Assembly: GCF_030272615.1 (NCBI RefSeq)
Contig: NC_081415.1
Coordinates: 506,123,373-506,187,372 of the forward strand
Direction of reading: 5' to 3'
Source of the DNA: Cryptomeria japonica
Lineage: Eukaryota > Streptophyta > Pinopsida > Cupressales > Cupressaceae
DNA length: 64,000 bases
A program made the translations under genes and the position numbers. How positions within the stretch are numbered: the stretch's first letter is position 1; each line of letters starts with the position of its first letter. The notes beneath the pieces are model-generated. The model did not search any database, was not told the DNA's origin, and saw only the letters and a program-made list of their open reading frames with translations. Shown here one piece after another: positions 23,479 to 38,090 of the stretch.

Positions 23479-23945
23479 GATTTTATTTCTATTAGTATGC
23501 ATATGTATATATGGATATGCATATATATATAGACATACATGTATACAATTAATTATATATATATATATAGATATAGATACAATTAATTATATAGATATAG
23601 ATATAGATACAATTAATTATATATATAGATATATGTGTGTGTGTGTGTGTGTGTGTAGATATAGATATAAAAATAAACTCCAGAGCAGATGAATTAGCTA
23701 ATGCTGGAGTTGATGGGCAGTTCTTTAGTTAGGAGGGGCTATCCCAGGATCGAAGAACTTAGTAAGCCTGTCTTTGAGCTCTCAGTTTTTATTTTCTGGC
23801 TCTCTGATCTTTTAGTGGAAAGCTTAATTTCATTCATCTTCTAAAGATCATCTCTTAAGGGCCTTATTAGATTTTATCTCTATTAATATATATATATGGA
23901 TATACATATATATATATATAGACATGCATGTATACAATTAATTAT

Positions 23946-23984
<39 letters not shown>

Positions 23985-24000
23985 TATGCATGGATGTATA
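23479..24000 (+). repeat. AT/GATA/GT microsatellites at the copia A/LINE-1 junction
   Basis: TA, GATA and TG repeats occupy 23,479-23,665, and TA plus a GATA run (23,946-23,985) occupy 23,870-24,000. Both begin with a closely similar 80-base stretch (GATTTTATYTCTATTA ... GTATACAATTAATTATA), so one was copied from the other. Between them lie the RNase H tail and unassigned sequence. Confidence 0.75.
23676..23732 (+). pseudogene. LINE-1 RNase H tail
   Basis: NSRADELANAGVDGQFFS followed by TAG resembles the C-terminus of a plant LINE RNase H, where the last catalytic Asp lies in an N-S-x-A-D motif. Only 18 codons remain. It has the orientation and position expected for LINE-1 after copia A. Confidence 0.6.
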
Positions 24001-24470
24001 TGTATTAATATTCATATAGATATAGGGTATATTAATAGGAATAAGAGATTATGGTATTTTAAGAGTTAGCTTTTTCTACATTATTATTCTATTTTTAGCA
24101 TCGATTTAGCTCATATTTATCTATGGCTTTTTAGCCATTTTTAGAGGTAGTCGATTCCTTTTACGGGATATTTCTTGTTAGAAACTTCCCTCGATTAGTA
24201 CCTCCAGGATGGAATTCTTATGATGTTGATGTGACTTCCTTTCTGCGTTTTGCAAGCAATTGCTTAATAGTTCGTTCGTGTAAAGGTGACGGTAATAATT
24301 ACCATGATTATGGAGATTGCTTTCATCATATATTGACCCTCCAATCTCTACCACCCATCAGCTTCTATCGTCCCTCTACAGTAAGATGAGTTGTATTTCT
24401 CGATACATTTAACTCTAGTTCTATTTAAGTTTGTTTTGCCTGGGTTATGGCATAATTTTTTTAAATAGCT

Positions 24471-25121
24471 TTGATGGATACGCCACTAAGACTAATAGCG
24501 CTCAAGCGGCAAATGGCTTTCATAGGAGAAGTTAAGGAGGAGAGATTGAAAGGCATCATGGTCCATCTGAACCCTCTGGTCATCAGGGCAGTTCTAAAAA
24601 CCCTTGGGAATGACTATATTATGAATCAAGACCACACTAGAGCCAATTCATACATTACTGCAATGTTCTTGGCAATGGCCATACATTTTGAGAATGACAG
24701 GAATGTGGTTATGAAACTCTGTAAAAAAGTCTTTAAGAAGGAACTTCTTGGTGAACTGGAGAGGGTGGTGGTCAATATAGACAAAGAGCTCATTGCTCTG
24801 AAGCCTCACGACTATGATATTCTCATCAAGATGAATAATCTGGTGCTAAGATACCCAATTCTATCAATAGAGTACCCGATAGCATATGAAGCCTACAAGC
24901 CCATCAGGCGGAGGAATCTCTTCTTCCTTATGTGGCTACAATAAGCTAAGAAGTCAACGTGCAATAGATGGTTTGCTAACTATCTGGAAGCTAAGAATAT
25001 TGTAGCAGTTTCGGATGATGTGGCAATTCCTCCTTCCCCGGCTTTCCCCCCTGCCAATTTACTAGCCAGCTCTAGAGAAAAGGCCCCACATGAGAAGATT
25101 GGGAAATTTTGGGCTGGTTAG
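24471..25121 (+). pseudogene. Unidentified ORF downstream of LINE-1 RNase H (216 codons)
   Basis: The frame starts ATGGATACG (codon two of the open stretch) and runs to TAG at 25,119, with one TAA at 24,942-24,944. I do not recognise the family. The first 155 residues look helical and soluble (LNPLVIRAVLKTLGNDYIM, ANSYITAMFLAMAIHFEND) with many charged residues; the tail is Pro/Ser-rich (IPPSPAFPPANLL). It is much less damaged than LINE-1 ORF2, which has eight stops in 2.2 kb. It lies between the RNase H tail and the LINE 3' end and could be a third LINE ORF or a captured host fragment. Confidence 0.5.
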
Positions 25122-26390
25122 AGGGGCTCATCTTTGTTTCAAACCTCCTGCCTCCTTCAGTCTCTTAAGTGCTTATAGTTTGTTTTTGTCTTAGACTAGT
25201 TAAGACTTTTTTCAAACATATGTCTGTAAAGGCAGTTATTTTGCTCGAAAGTCGGACTTAGTTTTTTTAACATAGTTGTGATAAAGATTATCATTTTTTG
25301 TAGTAATTTTCTTATCCTAGATAAATTGATGGCCTTGATGTCTGATAGCCTGTTTCTGCTCGTTCTAAGTTTTTAACAAGTGGATAAATTTAAATTTAAA
25401 TTGATTTTGTATTATAGATATGTATATATACATGTATAAATATATATATATTCACATACATATATTTATGCTTGTATATTTCTATATATTTATTTATATA
25501 TATGTATAAATAAATATATATATATATACAAATAGATATATAAATCATTTTTTCTGGAGATGGTGTTGAACTAGCCAAATTTATTATATAATTGTATTGT
25601 GGTTTCTATCTGGTTCTGTCCAAGAAGAGATTGGTCTTCTTTCGAATAGTTATCAAATGATTCAGTAAGGTGATTGTCCTTATTTGTTATTGTAAGCTTC
25701 TATGGTGATTATGTGAGCTTCTTCCTTTAAATCAGTGTTGGGTCTTTAGCTTTGTATGACATGAGCTTTTATTCTTAACATCTCCTATAGTCTCTGAGGA
25801 TGTTGTTGATTTATTATGAAGGTTTGGCACTACTTGTTGTGAAGTTTTTCTGGGCTAACTTCTCATTAAGTGTTGGCTCTAGGATTAGCCTGGTGGTTTT
25901 TATGCAGGTTTGGTCACGATTAGCCTTGTAGGTTTTCGGTGCTTCATTCCTCATTCAGGGAGTTTCTTTTCATAGATCTCTTATTCAAGCTCTGTAATGT
26001 TTTCTCTAACACTAATCTTGGTCAAAAGATATTTTGCAGATTATTTGTAACTTGCTTCTAAGGAGGTGACTTTGGCTATTATAGGCGAAGGAGTTATCAT
26101 TTTTAGTCTGAAGCAGCTCTTCCAGAACTTCTAGATTTCTAGATTGATATCTCTCAGTCATACAGCCATGACCGGATGAGATTTCTTAGGGGCCATTGTA
26201 TTTGTTTATCTTTCATGTTTTTGGGGTATCATTAGATTCTGATCCTATGGGATCTGGGCGAGACCGGAGGTTTTCTTCCTCCATTATTTCCTATCTGTGC
26301 CTACACTGAATGGAGCTTGTAAACATTTTTCTTTAATTAATAAAAATTTTCAGGCTTCGACCTTTTACCGATCAAAAAGAAAAAAATAAT
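25122..26390 (+). other. LINE-1 3' untranslated region and tail
   Basis: T-rich non-coding sequence contains a small TA-repeat patch (25,420-25,540). It ends GAATGGAGCTTGTAAACA, AATAAA at 26,339-26,344, CCGATC and the A-rich tail at 26,371-26,390. This is the usual look of a plant L1 LINE 3' end. Confidence 0.7.
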
Positions 26391-28107
26391 CTAATATCAT
26401 CTATGATTAAGTGTAAGAATATAATGCAAAATCCATATCCAAGAGGATGGTGCATCTTTAAAGGGTGTAAATCCTTGAAAGTTGGTTATGTTGGCTACTA
26501 TTCATAAATATTGGATATATTCTGATGTTGGCTATGTAAAAAAATAGTTGGTCAGAATTTATTTAGAGAATTTATTTTAGATCTAATCATTTTTCAATTT
26601 ATTTGTGGGTATAATTGGCTTTGAATAAGATATTAAAAGTTATTCTTTAGTGCCAATTCAAACTATTGCACTCTTTTAATTCTATCATCATCACCATTTG
26701 ATAGGGAAATACAATTTTGTACAACCCAATAACTTTACTTTCTTAAAATTCATTAACTATTTTGCAAACATAAAACATTGAAAATAGAATAAGCTCTAAC
26801 AAGTGAAGATTTAAAATGGAGTTTCATATGTTTGATAATTTATTTACAGAATATTTTAGAATGACTCAACCATATATGATATTTAATGTAATTAAACATT
26901 CAATTGAATATTTTATAGAATAGATTCATTTTTAATTTATCTTTTAATTATCCATAAGGAAATAACTTGTAAGATAAAACCTTAACTTCATTATTTATGA
27001 CAATTTAAATATTATAAAATATTATGTAAAATTGATTAAAAAAAAAAGTCAAATATTATAATTAGTTGGAGAAACTAATAACTTGTTTGATCCTTTGTTG
27101 TAATATGTATTATCCATATCAAAGAGAAAGAAAAATTACTAATATTTTTTCATACAATCATTGTTAGCAGCTATGACTAAATCAAATATTATATCTATGG
27201 ACGCACTTGTACCATGCGAGTATTGAATAGTTACTAAAAGTAGACATGATCATTCTCTACTACAAGAATGCTAACTTAACTATTCAATACCGATAATAGA
27301 CATTCATTCTCCACTACAAGAAGTGTACATTTACAATTTATAATTTAATTTGAAGTGTGCATCTTATAAAACTTAATATAGCTTGATCAATAGAAAATAT
27401 AAGAATCATCAAGAACCTTAGCCCATTTCACTTTACATGGTTAATATAATTTCATCAAGTATATTACTATTCAACTTTGATACCATATTTAGTATAGATG
27501 ACATTTTGTATTGTCATCTAAATGTTTGATTGTATTTTTAATACATATGTTTAAACCTATAGTAATGTTTTATCTATAGTTTTTTCACTTATAATATGTT
27601 GATAGTGATTATATATCATTTATTTTACCATTATTAGTCTATCATAGATTAATTAGCTTTGAATCCTTCGATACCTAGATAGTGTTAGTAATAGATGATA
27701 ACATAGGTTTTTTTAAATATGTATGAAAGGAAATGTTATCATGGAATGTACAATGTTGTTGTTGATAGTCTTATGATGTTTTCTATGCAAAAGAAATGTA
27801 GATAAACTTGTGAACTCATGATGTTTTGTTGTTAGTAGCTTCTCAGGTTTTAGAAATAGAGACTAGTAAAAAAAAAATCTTTATTTAAGCTCTTCTTATT
27901 TTTTATATAGTAAATCTCATGTTTTTTCTTATTTATTAATAATATTTGAAAATATGATATCCCTCGACATATTTTACCTAAGTTAAATTTTTAGAGCGAG
28001 AGAGAAAAAAAGAGTAACTAACTTTTGAATACTCATTTCATGCCAATAATTTAAGGATATAATATGTCTTTGGGGAGTTATGTTGATGGTAGCATGTAAT
28101 TTGATTA
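26391..28107. other. AT-rich DNA without recognisable genes
   Basis: No protein-like frame or element end is seen. A perfect 14-base inverted repeat (27,220-27,233 and 27,277-27,290) encloses 43 bases. Confidence 0.6.
27220..27290. repeat. 14-bp inverted repeat, potential hairpin
   Basis: GTATTGAATAGTTA at 27,220-27,233 is the exact reverse complement of TAACTATTCAATAC at 27,277-27,290, with a 43-base loop. A CATTCTCYACTACAAGAA phrase occurs in the loop and again at about 27,303. Confidence 0.8.
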
Positions 28108-30030
<1,923 letters not shown>

Positions 30031-33000
30031 CTATCTTAACCTCACTATTGCGGCTGCCTTGTTGCAAAGATAATATGAGTCTGTTGATAATAAAACTTGA
30101 TTATCTTCTCAATTCAAAGGTTTCATTTGAGTTACAATTGAATCCTTGTAAGTGGACGCATCATTGATTTTAATCTATCACCTCTCAATTAAGTCCTTGT
30201 TCTACAAACAACATCATGGCCGCAAATTGACCTCATGTACTACACAAATCTATCTAAAAAATAGACCATTTTTTTCTCAATTGACCTTCCACGCCTCTTT
30301 GGAATACCCATTGCACACCAAAGTGCAATTGCTAGTTTATATTAATTTATTAAAATAAGATTTGTAGTTAATATTACATAAATATTATTATTATTCTAAT
30401 ATAATTCTAAAATAACAATGATTTAAAATTACAATAATTAGAAATTAGAACAAATAATTTTATTGCAATACAATGGTGGCAAGTACTCGCCACTACGTGG
30501 CACTTGTTTTACTTCTAAACCAGAAATTGTATTTATAAGAGGTTCAATCTATAAGAAAATATAAGTAAAATTTAAAAATATTTTAGTATTACATAATAAT
30601 TAGTTGTATAACAATATAAATATATACATGATTTGATTTTAAATAGGAATTTTGATTTTTACAAATAATCATTGTATCATACAATTTTAATGTTTTTTAG
30701 ACAATTAGATTCTTCTGAGATAAAAATATGAAAATCTATCTATCCATACTAATTTAGACACATGTGGTATAAGTAATGGTACCTCAATGGTGAGGCCATT
30801 CAAACTTTTAAACTAGGGTTTGTGAGTAAATGAATAAGGATATGACTATATTATATAAAACTGTAGTCACAAAAAAATGTCAATGTGAGGATAGGGACAT
30901 GGTCCATTTTCCTATACTAGAATATGGAGTATTTAAGTAACTATGCATTAGTCTATTTAAACAAAGAACCTTTATTAATTCAATGTGGTGCAACCAATTA
31001 TGAATATTTAACTCTTCTCAAGTGAAGAAAATATCCATAAAGTGTGGGCTTTGACTTAAATGAATGTCAATCATAGGCAAATACAATCATGTCTTAAATG
31101 ATCCAAAGAGTTTCACTTGCATGTTAGTCACATATTGAACATTAAAACAAACATGCACACTACAAAGTTCTTTGTTTTATAAACACTTAGAAATATAACA
31201 TATGAAATGCATGCAAATACACAATTAATGTATTATTTTATTTTTGTAAATTCTTCAATCAAGATAATACTTCACAATTGAACCAAATGAATTTGATGAC
31301 TTACAAAACACATCGAATTGCTACTAAGCATGTTGCTTTCTTTTTTGGAGTTGGTGAAAGAAAATAACTGAAGTCTAGTTTTTTTTGCATTTCAAAATTA
31401 TGATTCAACATCAAGGATTCAAATCTGATCTCAAGACACCAAGTCCGTCCATGAATTTTTGAAGTGTCGGATGGAGAAGTGAACTCCAAATTTATACAAA
31501 TATGTATATCCCATTAAATTTGTATAAATTTGAAAAGTAGGTGCTCAAAATTATTAAAAATTATATTTAAAACTTTGCATACAAATATATATGTAAATGA
31601 CTAGATCTATTGATTTAGTACTATTATTAAAAAATGATAAATAAACATGTATACATAATTCATATATACTTAAGCATACAAAGACATGTAGTTGTATTTA
31701 TGAAACCAATTGTTTAATGATATATTGACAATTTGAGTTAAGAATACTACATATCTACAATCATGAAATTCTTTTGAGGTATTTTGTCAAACAGTTCATG
31801 TGCCTTGCCTAAATTACTAAAAATTAAAAAAATTAAAACATAAAATTCAACATGAGGCATCCTTCCATAATAAATAAAATCAACACACAAACTATTAACT
31901 AAATTGCTGAAAATTTGAAACCTAAACACAATCACAACTAAGTAGTAGGAAGTACAAATGTGTTAAATTATACCATGTTCTTGAAAAAGTGGAAAGGTAA
32001 CAACATGATCTACCATGATCTACCAAATAAAAAGAATGAATAATAGAAATCATTGAGCCTTAGTTGTCCCTAAGAGAAAAATATGGCTTTGTAGTGTTAG
32101 TATTTTTTGTGAGTTGTCATATACAATTCTCTCACCTTGAATGACTAAAAAAGTTGACTTACAACCAAGACTCTAAATGTCATAGGTAGATCATACTCAT
32201 TTGAATTAAGAAATAAGATGTTTCATATTATAGAAGACATCTGGTATGGGATTTCTTTGAATGGTAGAGGATATGATTGTATAGTAATTTGAATCCAAAT
32301 AACAATCCAACATATTAGTGTTTTTCTAGAAGCCCATACACAAAATTTTGAACTTTTTCTCACCAATAATATCAATTAAAAAATAATTAATTTATATCTA
32401 AATTGAAATAGGTAGTGAAAAAAGAGATCCTTTTTGTACATATTTTCTGAAGGCTTGAGAAGGTAGAGGATAAAATAATCTCGTATATCAGATAACTGAC
32501 TTTTCTAGTGCCATCCCCTATCAACAAAATGAAGAGAATTACTCATCCACATGGTTAAATGTTAGGAGAAATCAGATAGAGTAAGGAAACATAATTGAAA
32601 TCTAATAATTTATAGGTTGGAAGAGGATAAGTAAGTAGAATCAAATAAAGCAACTTAAAATTTTGCAATAAATAAAATATAAAAGATAGAATAATGATTA
32701 TAATTGTTTTGGAATCTTACAACAAAACAAGATAATTCAATTGTCTAAAGAATGGTTTGAAGAGGTTGAAGGGAAATAGAGCACATAAGAAAATAGTAGG
32801 AAATATTTTGAAAGAAAAGTAAATTATGGATAAAACAATTAATCTATGGTCCATAATTTCAAACAAAGTTCCAACTAAAACTAAAGGCAATGCAAAAGAA
32901 AACATTTTGAAGGTGAAAAAATTATATTGACACAAAGAAATTTAAATACCGATAAGTTTTAAATAGATAAATAAGCATGTGGTCTATCTTATAATCAAAT

Positions 33001-34325
33001 CCATGAAACATTTGAGTCCTATCAATAACTTATCTAAAAGTAATGTAATAAACAAAAGGTCCACTATGTTAGTCTATTGCAAGAATCACATCAACACCCA
33101 GAAATCCATTCACTATGAGGTGGAGAATTTTGTAATTATAAAAAAAGCATAAAAAGAATAAGTAAATTCAAATAAACTTGCGAACAAAATACTTTTTAAG
33201 ACCAAGCCATAAGTTTGAAGCATCAAATAAAGATATTTTTAAAAATCCAATATTCAAACAAAATGAATATCTAATGAAATAATAAAATCAAAATTTTAAA
33301 CCAAGTTCAAAAGAAAAAATGACAATACTAGCATAGAACCACTAATGTCATATTCACAAATAAGAAGAAAAGAGAGCTCTAGAAAAAGTAAAATGTGTTC
33401 AAGTGAAAGAATTCACAAAAAGAAAGCAACATAAATGTCCACCTAAAATTGATTTAATGTATAAATGTTGTCCATCATATCTTAAAAAGTTTGTATTATA
33501 TTATTAATGTTGTAATGCATAAAATTCTGAAGAGAAATAAATTTTAAAATATACGTCTTCATTAAAATTTTAGTGTGAATTGTGAACTACTTGTCATTGG
33601 AACTTATCTATCTATTTGAACTTTATTGGTATTTAAATTATACAAATCAGCTAGCATTTTGTTTTTAACTTCTTTCCCTCTAAATTCTTCCTCGCCATTA
33701 GTGTGAATTGTGAGCTCCTTGTCATTGGAGCTTGGATTCAAATTCAAAACTATCGATACATTTTATTACTTAATAGCTCCAAATAAAATGAACAAGTACA
33801 AAAATATTGAATTTAAAAACATATCATAAGATTTTCTATTATATAAATTTATGTAAATTACTTATATATTTTAAATAGTATTAAAATATAAAAAACACAA
33901 GAAGTTATTATATGTATTTAAACAATTCAAAAAAAATAAAAAATAAAAAATAAAAAAATTCAAAATAAAAGATATTTGTCTCCTAGATGAAAGAAATTTT
34001 GAAATTCACCTATTTAATTTGTACCAGGTAAACAAAATTTCTTTAACGAAAAGCCTTAAATTTTGAAACATTTCAAAATTTCCCTTGATATCCAGATAAG
34101 GTAGGTAACTTAGTGTGGGTATATGCAAATAGCTAGAAGTTACTATCACTTTGAAGGTTTCTAAATTCGTGCCTAAATGTGGGTAGAGATGTTTGAGAAT
34201 ACCCTATGCCCAATTATTATCATAATGGCTTGTGACTATCATAGAACCTCATGGTTACATAGTGCATGATCTTTTTATATTCGCCATTCTACTCTTTGTT
34301 GCCATTTGCATGAAGATTAAATTAA
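30031..34325. other. AT-rich DNA without recognisable genes
   Basis: The sequence is strongly AT-rich, with stops in all frames and no LTR, domain or tail pattern that I can identify. The only structure noted is a 36-base imperfect direct repeat (33,570-33,605 and 33,698-33,733). Confidence 0.6.
33570..33733. repeat. 36-bp imperfect direct repeat
   Basis: TTAGTGTGAATTGTGA, then ACTACTTGTCATTGGAACTT at 33,570-33,605, recurs at 33,698-33,733 with four mismatches, 128 bases apart. Confidence 0.75.
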
Positions 34326-35667
34326 TGATATGTTATGTTGTCATTGATGTCAATTGAACCGGTAATGATATTGTTGATATTGTTGTAATATTGTTACTGT
34401 AACCGGTAGGAAGAATTTGTGAGGAGAACCAGTAACCAATGTAATGGTATAAACCTTATCTATTGATGTAACCGGTAAACCCTACCTATTGTTTTTAATA
34501 AACCCTAACTGGTCAAGTTTATTGGTTATATTGGTTTATGATCTGATGATGAGCGGTAATGATGATGACATGCATGATTATTGTATGAAGATAATTCCAA
34601 GAGATTTTGGTGAGTTGTTGTAATGGTTTTTGTCTAGGGAATGAGAGAATGTATTGCATCTAATGCAAAGCGCATGATGTGTTTCAAAGTTAGATGAAGC
34701 GGTGATCAAGGAGCGGTCAAGGTTTTCTTGATTGATGTCCAGAGATTGCTGTGTAATCCAATGGTCATGCTTGAACTGAATTTGTTTATAATCTCAATGA
34801 CAATTAGGTTTTTGTTGTGTTACCGACCTGATTAATTTTTATTTAAGGTCGATGAAGTTGTTTAGTTTTAGAGAAGAGTTGGCAAAGAGATAGAAACAGT
34901 TCAGTTGAGTGTGTGGTTGCCTAGCCGAATGATGTATCTACAGTTTGAGTAAAGGCAGATAGGAGCATGAAATGGATCTGATCAAGCAAGTGTAGTGCTA
35001 TTCAGACAGATCAACAAACTCCTGTTGTTTTCTAACAATTATAGCAGAATTGAAATCCCCTAACCAAGTAAGCTCTAACAAGCTTGGTGCTATTCAAATC
35101 CTCTAATAAGGTAGTCCATCAGATTGAATTTTCAAATCCTCTACCGAGGTTACTCCTTACAGGGTATTGCTTCTAACAAGGCATTTGTAGTCAATCCCTT
35201 AATCGGGTGATTCCTAATAGGATCGGTTCTTAACAGGACTTTTTGTAAAGCTTTATCAGGCTAGGCTCCTAACAGGGCAACTTCAGAAGAGTTCACATAT
35301 TATCTTGTGAGTCTCATCTCACCGTGGTTTTTACCTATTTTGGTTTCCATGTCAAAAATATTTGTGTCAAGTGGTGAATGTTTTTGTGGTTATGTTTTCA
35401 TGGTTGATTTACTTAACTACTTAACTATTGTGATAAGTTATGATAACTGGAAGCATTGACAAATGATGAAGTTATTTATAGTTAATTTGTTGTAATAGAC
35501 AATCGGTTTATCTTATGAGTTTTTATCTTGACAGAGATTATTTCATTGTTAGTTCTAAGTTTTACTTTGAGAGATTGATTGGTGAAGATTTTATTAGTTT
35601 TTCTATCTACTGATTCACCCCCCCTCTTAGTAGTTGATTGGATACTTATTCTTTCATTATTCCATCA
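34326..35667 (+). repeat. Solo copia-type LTR related to copia A
   Basis: Near the start it has GTTGTCATTGATGTCAATT, like copia A. It then has the same order of LTR phrases (TTACCGACCTGATT, the series of CTAAC..GGTGA and CTAATAGGATCGGTT, CACCGTGGTTTTTACC) and the end CTACTGATTCACCCCCCCTC ... TTCCATCA. No gag or primer site follows, so it is a solo LTR or fragment. No matching target duplication is visible, and the left boundary is uncertain by some 10-40 bases. Confidence 0.7.
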
Positions 35668-36266
35668 CTCTCATGCCTTTTCTATACATTTTTATCATTT
35701 ATCTCCTAAATGTTTTCCTCTTATCAATGTTTGGGTCTTGATACAACTATCATACTATATGTATATTATAAAAACTATCCACCCTTCTTAACATTCCATA
35801 GAATTTGAAGAAAGAACTCACAAACTTTGTCTTGCTACTATTATGTATGAAGTGTATTTCTCTTTATGGTGATTAGGTGTCTAGACTGCCACTATATGCC
35901 TAGCGAGGTTTGTGAATAAAAAAATGTAATGGAACTCTTATACTCTTGAATTATGCTCTATAATTTGTGGTTGGTTGACTCAGACTTTATCAAAATACTA
36001 TGCATTTGTCCTAGAATCTAGAATTTGTGAATTATCTCACCATCTTGAACCTCTACTACAATCTAGGATTCTAACTTTCTTTCCACTAACTTGTTTTCTT
36101 GTTTTATGATCCTTGGACAATTATGCACTGTTATTTATTATTATCTTTCACATGGCCATTATTTGTGGTTTAAGTTATCACTTTGTCATATACTCTTTCA
36201 ATGGCCCTATCAAATGCACTAAATCACCTCTACCTATAGTATTTTGATACATACTTATCATACCTT
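35668..36266. other. Unassigned sequence before gypsy A
   Basis: No protein-like frame or repeat end is recognised here. Confidence 0.5.
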
Positions 36267-36330
36267 CAACATGATTTGGGAGAGCCCTTCAGCATGATTT
36301 TGGAGAGCCCTTCAGCATGATTTGGGACAA
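36267..36330 (+). repeat. Local triplication of a 23-24 bp unit
   Basis: The unit AGCATGATTTGGGAGAGCCCTTC is present twice, and a third copy continues into the integrase reading (AGCATGATTTGGGACAACAG). It marks the truncated left end of gypsy A. Confidence 0.75.
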
Positions 36331-37133
36331 CAGTTGAACTTTAGTTCAGCGTATCATCCAGAGATAGATGTACAGATGGAGAGGGTTACCCAACTGTTGG
36401 AGGAAATGTTGAGGATGTATGTCATGGATTAGCAATATAGATGGGAGGAGTACTTTCATTTGGTTGAGTTTTCATACAATAATGGGTATCATAGTTCGAT
36501 TGTTATGTCTCCTTTCCAGGAATTATATGGTCACTCATGTCATACACCCTTGAGTTGGGACAGATTAGAGGACAGAGTGCTCCTTGGATCATAGATATTG
36601 TAGGACTTGGTGCAACAGGTGCAACGTATTAGAGACCATATGGCAACAACACATGATAGATATAAGAAACATGTGGATGCTCATCGGGTTGATTGTCAAT
36701 TTTTAGTGGGTGATGGGTGTTTTTGATAGTGCATCCATTAAAGAGTCCTATCTGATACGGAAAAGGCTCTAAGTTGGTGCCTCGCTTTCTGGGACCATTC
36801 AAGATTTTGGAGAGGATTGGACCTGTAGCTTATCGCCTAGCCTTGCCACCTATCTTCTCCCACATCCATGATGTGTTTAATATATCTATTTTGAGACCTT
36901 ATTATGCTGATGTGACACATGTTTTGGATTCGCATTCATTGCAGGTAGAGGACAGACAACTTTCTCTGGAGCCCGTATGCATTCTTCAGCATCGGGGATT
37001 GACCCTCAGGGGTCAAGACATAGAGAAAGTAAGGGTCAAATGGGACCTGAATGATGATTCTTTGGTGACTTGGGAGGATGTTGCACGGATGAGAGAGTTA
37101 TACCCCTATTTGTTTTCAGGCTTCCAGGAGTAA
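36312..37133 (+). pseudogene. Gypsy A integrase C-terminal half
   Basis: The reading begins at DLGQQLNFSSAYHPEIDVQM, the end of the Ty3/gypsy integrase catalytic core, where the usual Asp-Gly-Gln reads Asp-Val-Gln. It continues through LVEFSYNNGYHSSIVMSPFQ. After stops and a frame change near 36,770 it is open to 37,133: VPRFLGPFKILERIGPVAYR, then LPPIFSHIHDVFNISILRPY (the GPY/F module), then VRVKWDLNDDSLVTWED, a chromodomain-like end. Everything upstream (gag to integrase core) is absent. Confidence 0.88.
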
Positions 37134-37156
37134 GCCTAGGCAATGGGGGGGAGGAT

Positions 37157-38090
37157 GTAGTGTCCCTCCTAGACTTGCATTTTGGTTTACGTACTAATAG
37201 ACTTGTTTAGACTTATGATGGTTATTTGGATAGTTGTTTATGACTCTTCTTCTATTTTGGATGCTATCTATGATACTATGACTTTATGTGGATTCATGGT
37301 ATCCGATATGACTCTCTATGATTGGAGACTTTTATGATTGATTATGCGAGACTTATTATATGATATTTGATTTTTATGGATGTTGATACATAGTATCTCC
37401 TATATGGATGGATTTATATGACTCATGGATTTACATATGATTATTGTTTACATGGATTATGTGATTGATGATGATACTAACCCTACTTCATGATGGTTAT
37501 TCTATGCGGTGTTTCAGTATTATATTGTGTGACTTTTTTTTGTGAGTAGAGAGGATGCCATATCACTCATTGTGAGCGGGATATGTCTTCATGATTCTCT
37601 ATCACCTGTATGTTTATTGTGATGTATATGTATTGAATATGTCATGTTGGTCTTTGATGCATGTTTGCAGGTACTAGACATCGACTCCACCTGGCTCCAC
37701 GGGTCTGAGCGTGTCTTCGTCCCAATGGCAAGTTGTCAAAGATTCAGATGACACAGTTTCTCTCACACACTCTAGGTCTAAGATGTATACCTTGTTAGTT
37801 TATCTTGATGTCTTTTGCTTGGTTGATTTCCCTTTAGGGTCAACTAAGAGATGTGGTGTATTGGTTAAGTCTCTTCCACCTTGTTTCGTAGGTCATGAGG
37901 TCAAATCTCTCTGGCTTCTTATTTTGCTAAGTCGTGGCTTGGTTATTGGCTTTATTGCATGATTGGATTATTCATTTCATTAAAAATCTAATTAAGTAAT
38001 TAATCTATTTAATTTAATTTATTGATATTTAATTGAGATTCATTTATTGTTTAATTATTTAATTTGTTTGATTTATTGTTTTGATTAAGT
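37157..38090 (+). repeat. Gypsy A 3' LTR, left part
   Basis: A polypurine tract (GGGGGGGAGGATG, about 37,145-37,157) follows the integrase stop, and the LTR begins TGTAGTGTCCCTCC. The sequence is non-coding; its last 120 bases are an AT-rich TTAATT-type stretch. LINE-2 begins near 38,091. A similar AT-rich stretch resumes at 45,941, so LINE-2 probably sits inside this LTR. The LTR right end cannot be fixed because no second copy is in the window. Confidence 0.65.

Larger units (their letters stand above)
1..26390 (+). mobile_element. LINE-1: L1-type non-LTR retrotransposon, split by nested insertions
   Basis: Three blocks belong to one plus-strand LINE. Block one (1-3,778) holds an AP-type endonuclease, reverse transcriptase and a zinc-finger module. 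Block two is a short RNase H tail at 23,676-23,732. Block three (24,471-26,390) holds a further ORF and a 3' end with AATAAA at 26,339 and an A-rich tail at 26,371-26,390. Copia A (3,779-23,470) separates block one from the rest. Most of the RNase H domain is missing; simple repeats at 23,479-23,665 stand in its place. The left end lies outside the window. That the two sides belong to one insertion is inferred from orientation, domain order and the position of the break. The alternative is two separate LINE fragments. Confidence 0.75.

Noticed and set aside
30031-34325. Short minus-strand ORFs (60-72 codons) in AT-rich DNA
   Set aside because: They are Phe/Leu/Ile/Asn-rich, have no domain and are the length expected by chance.
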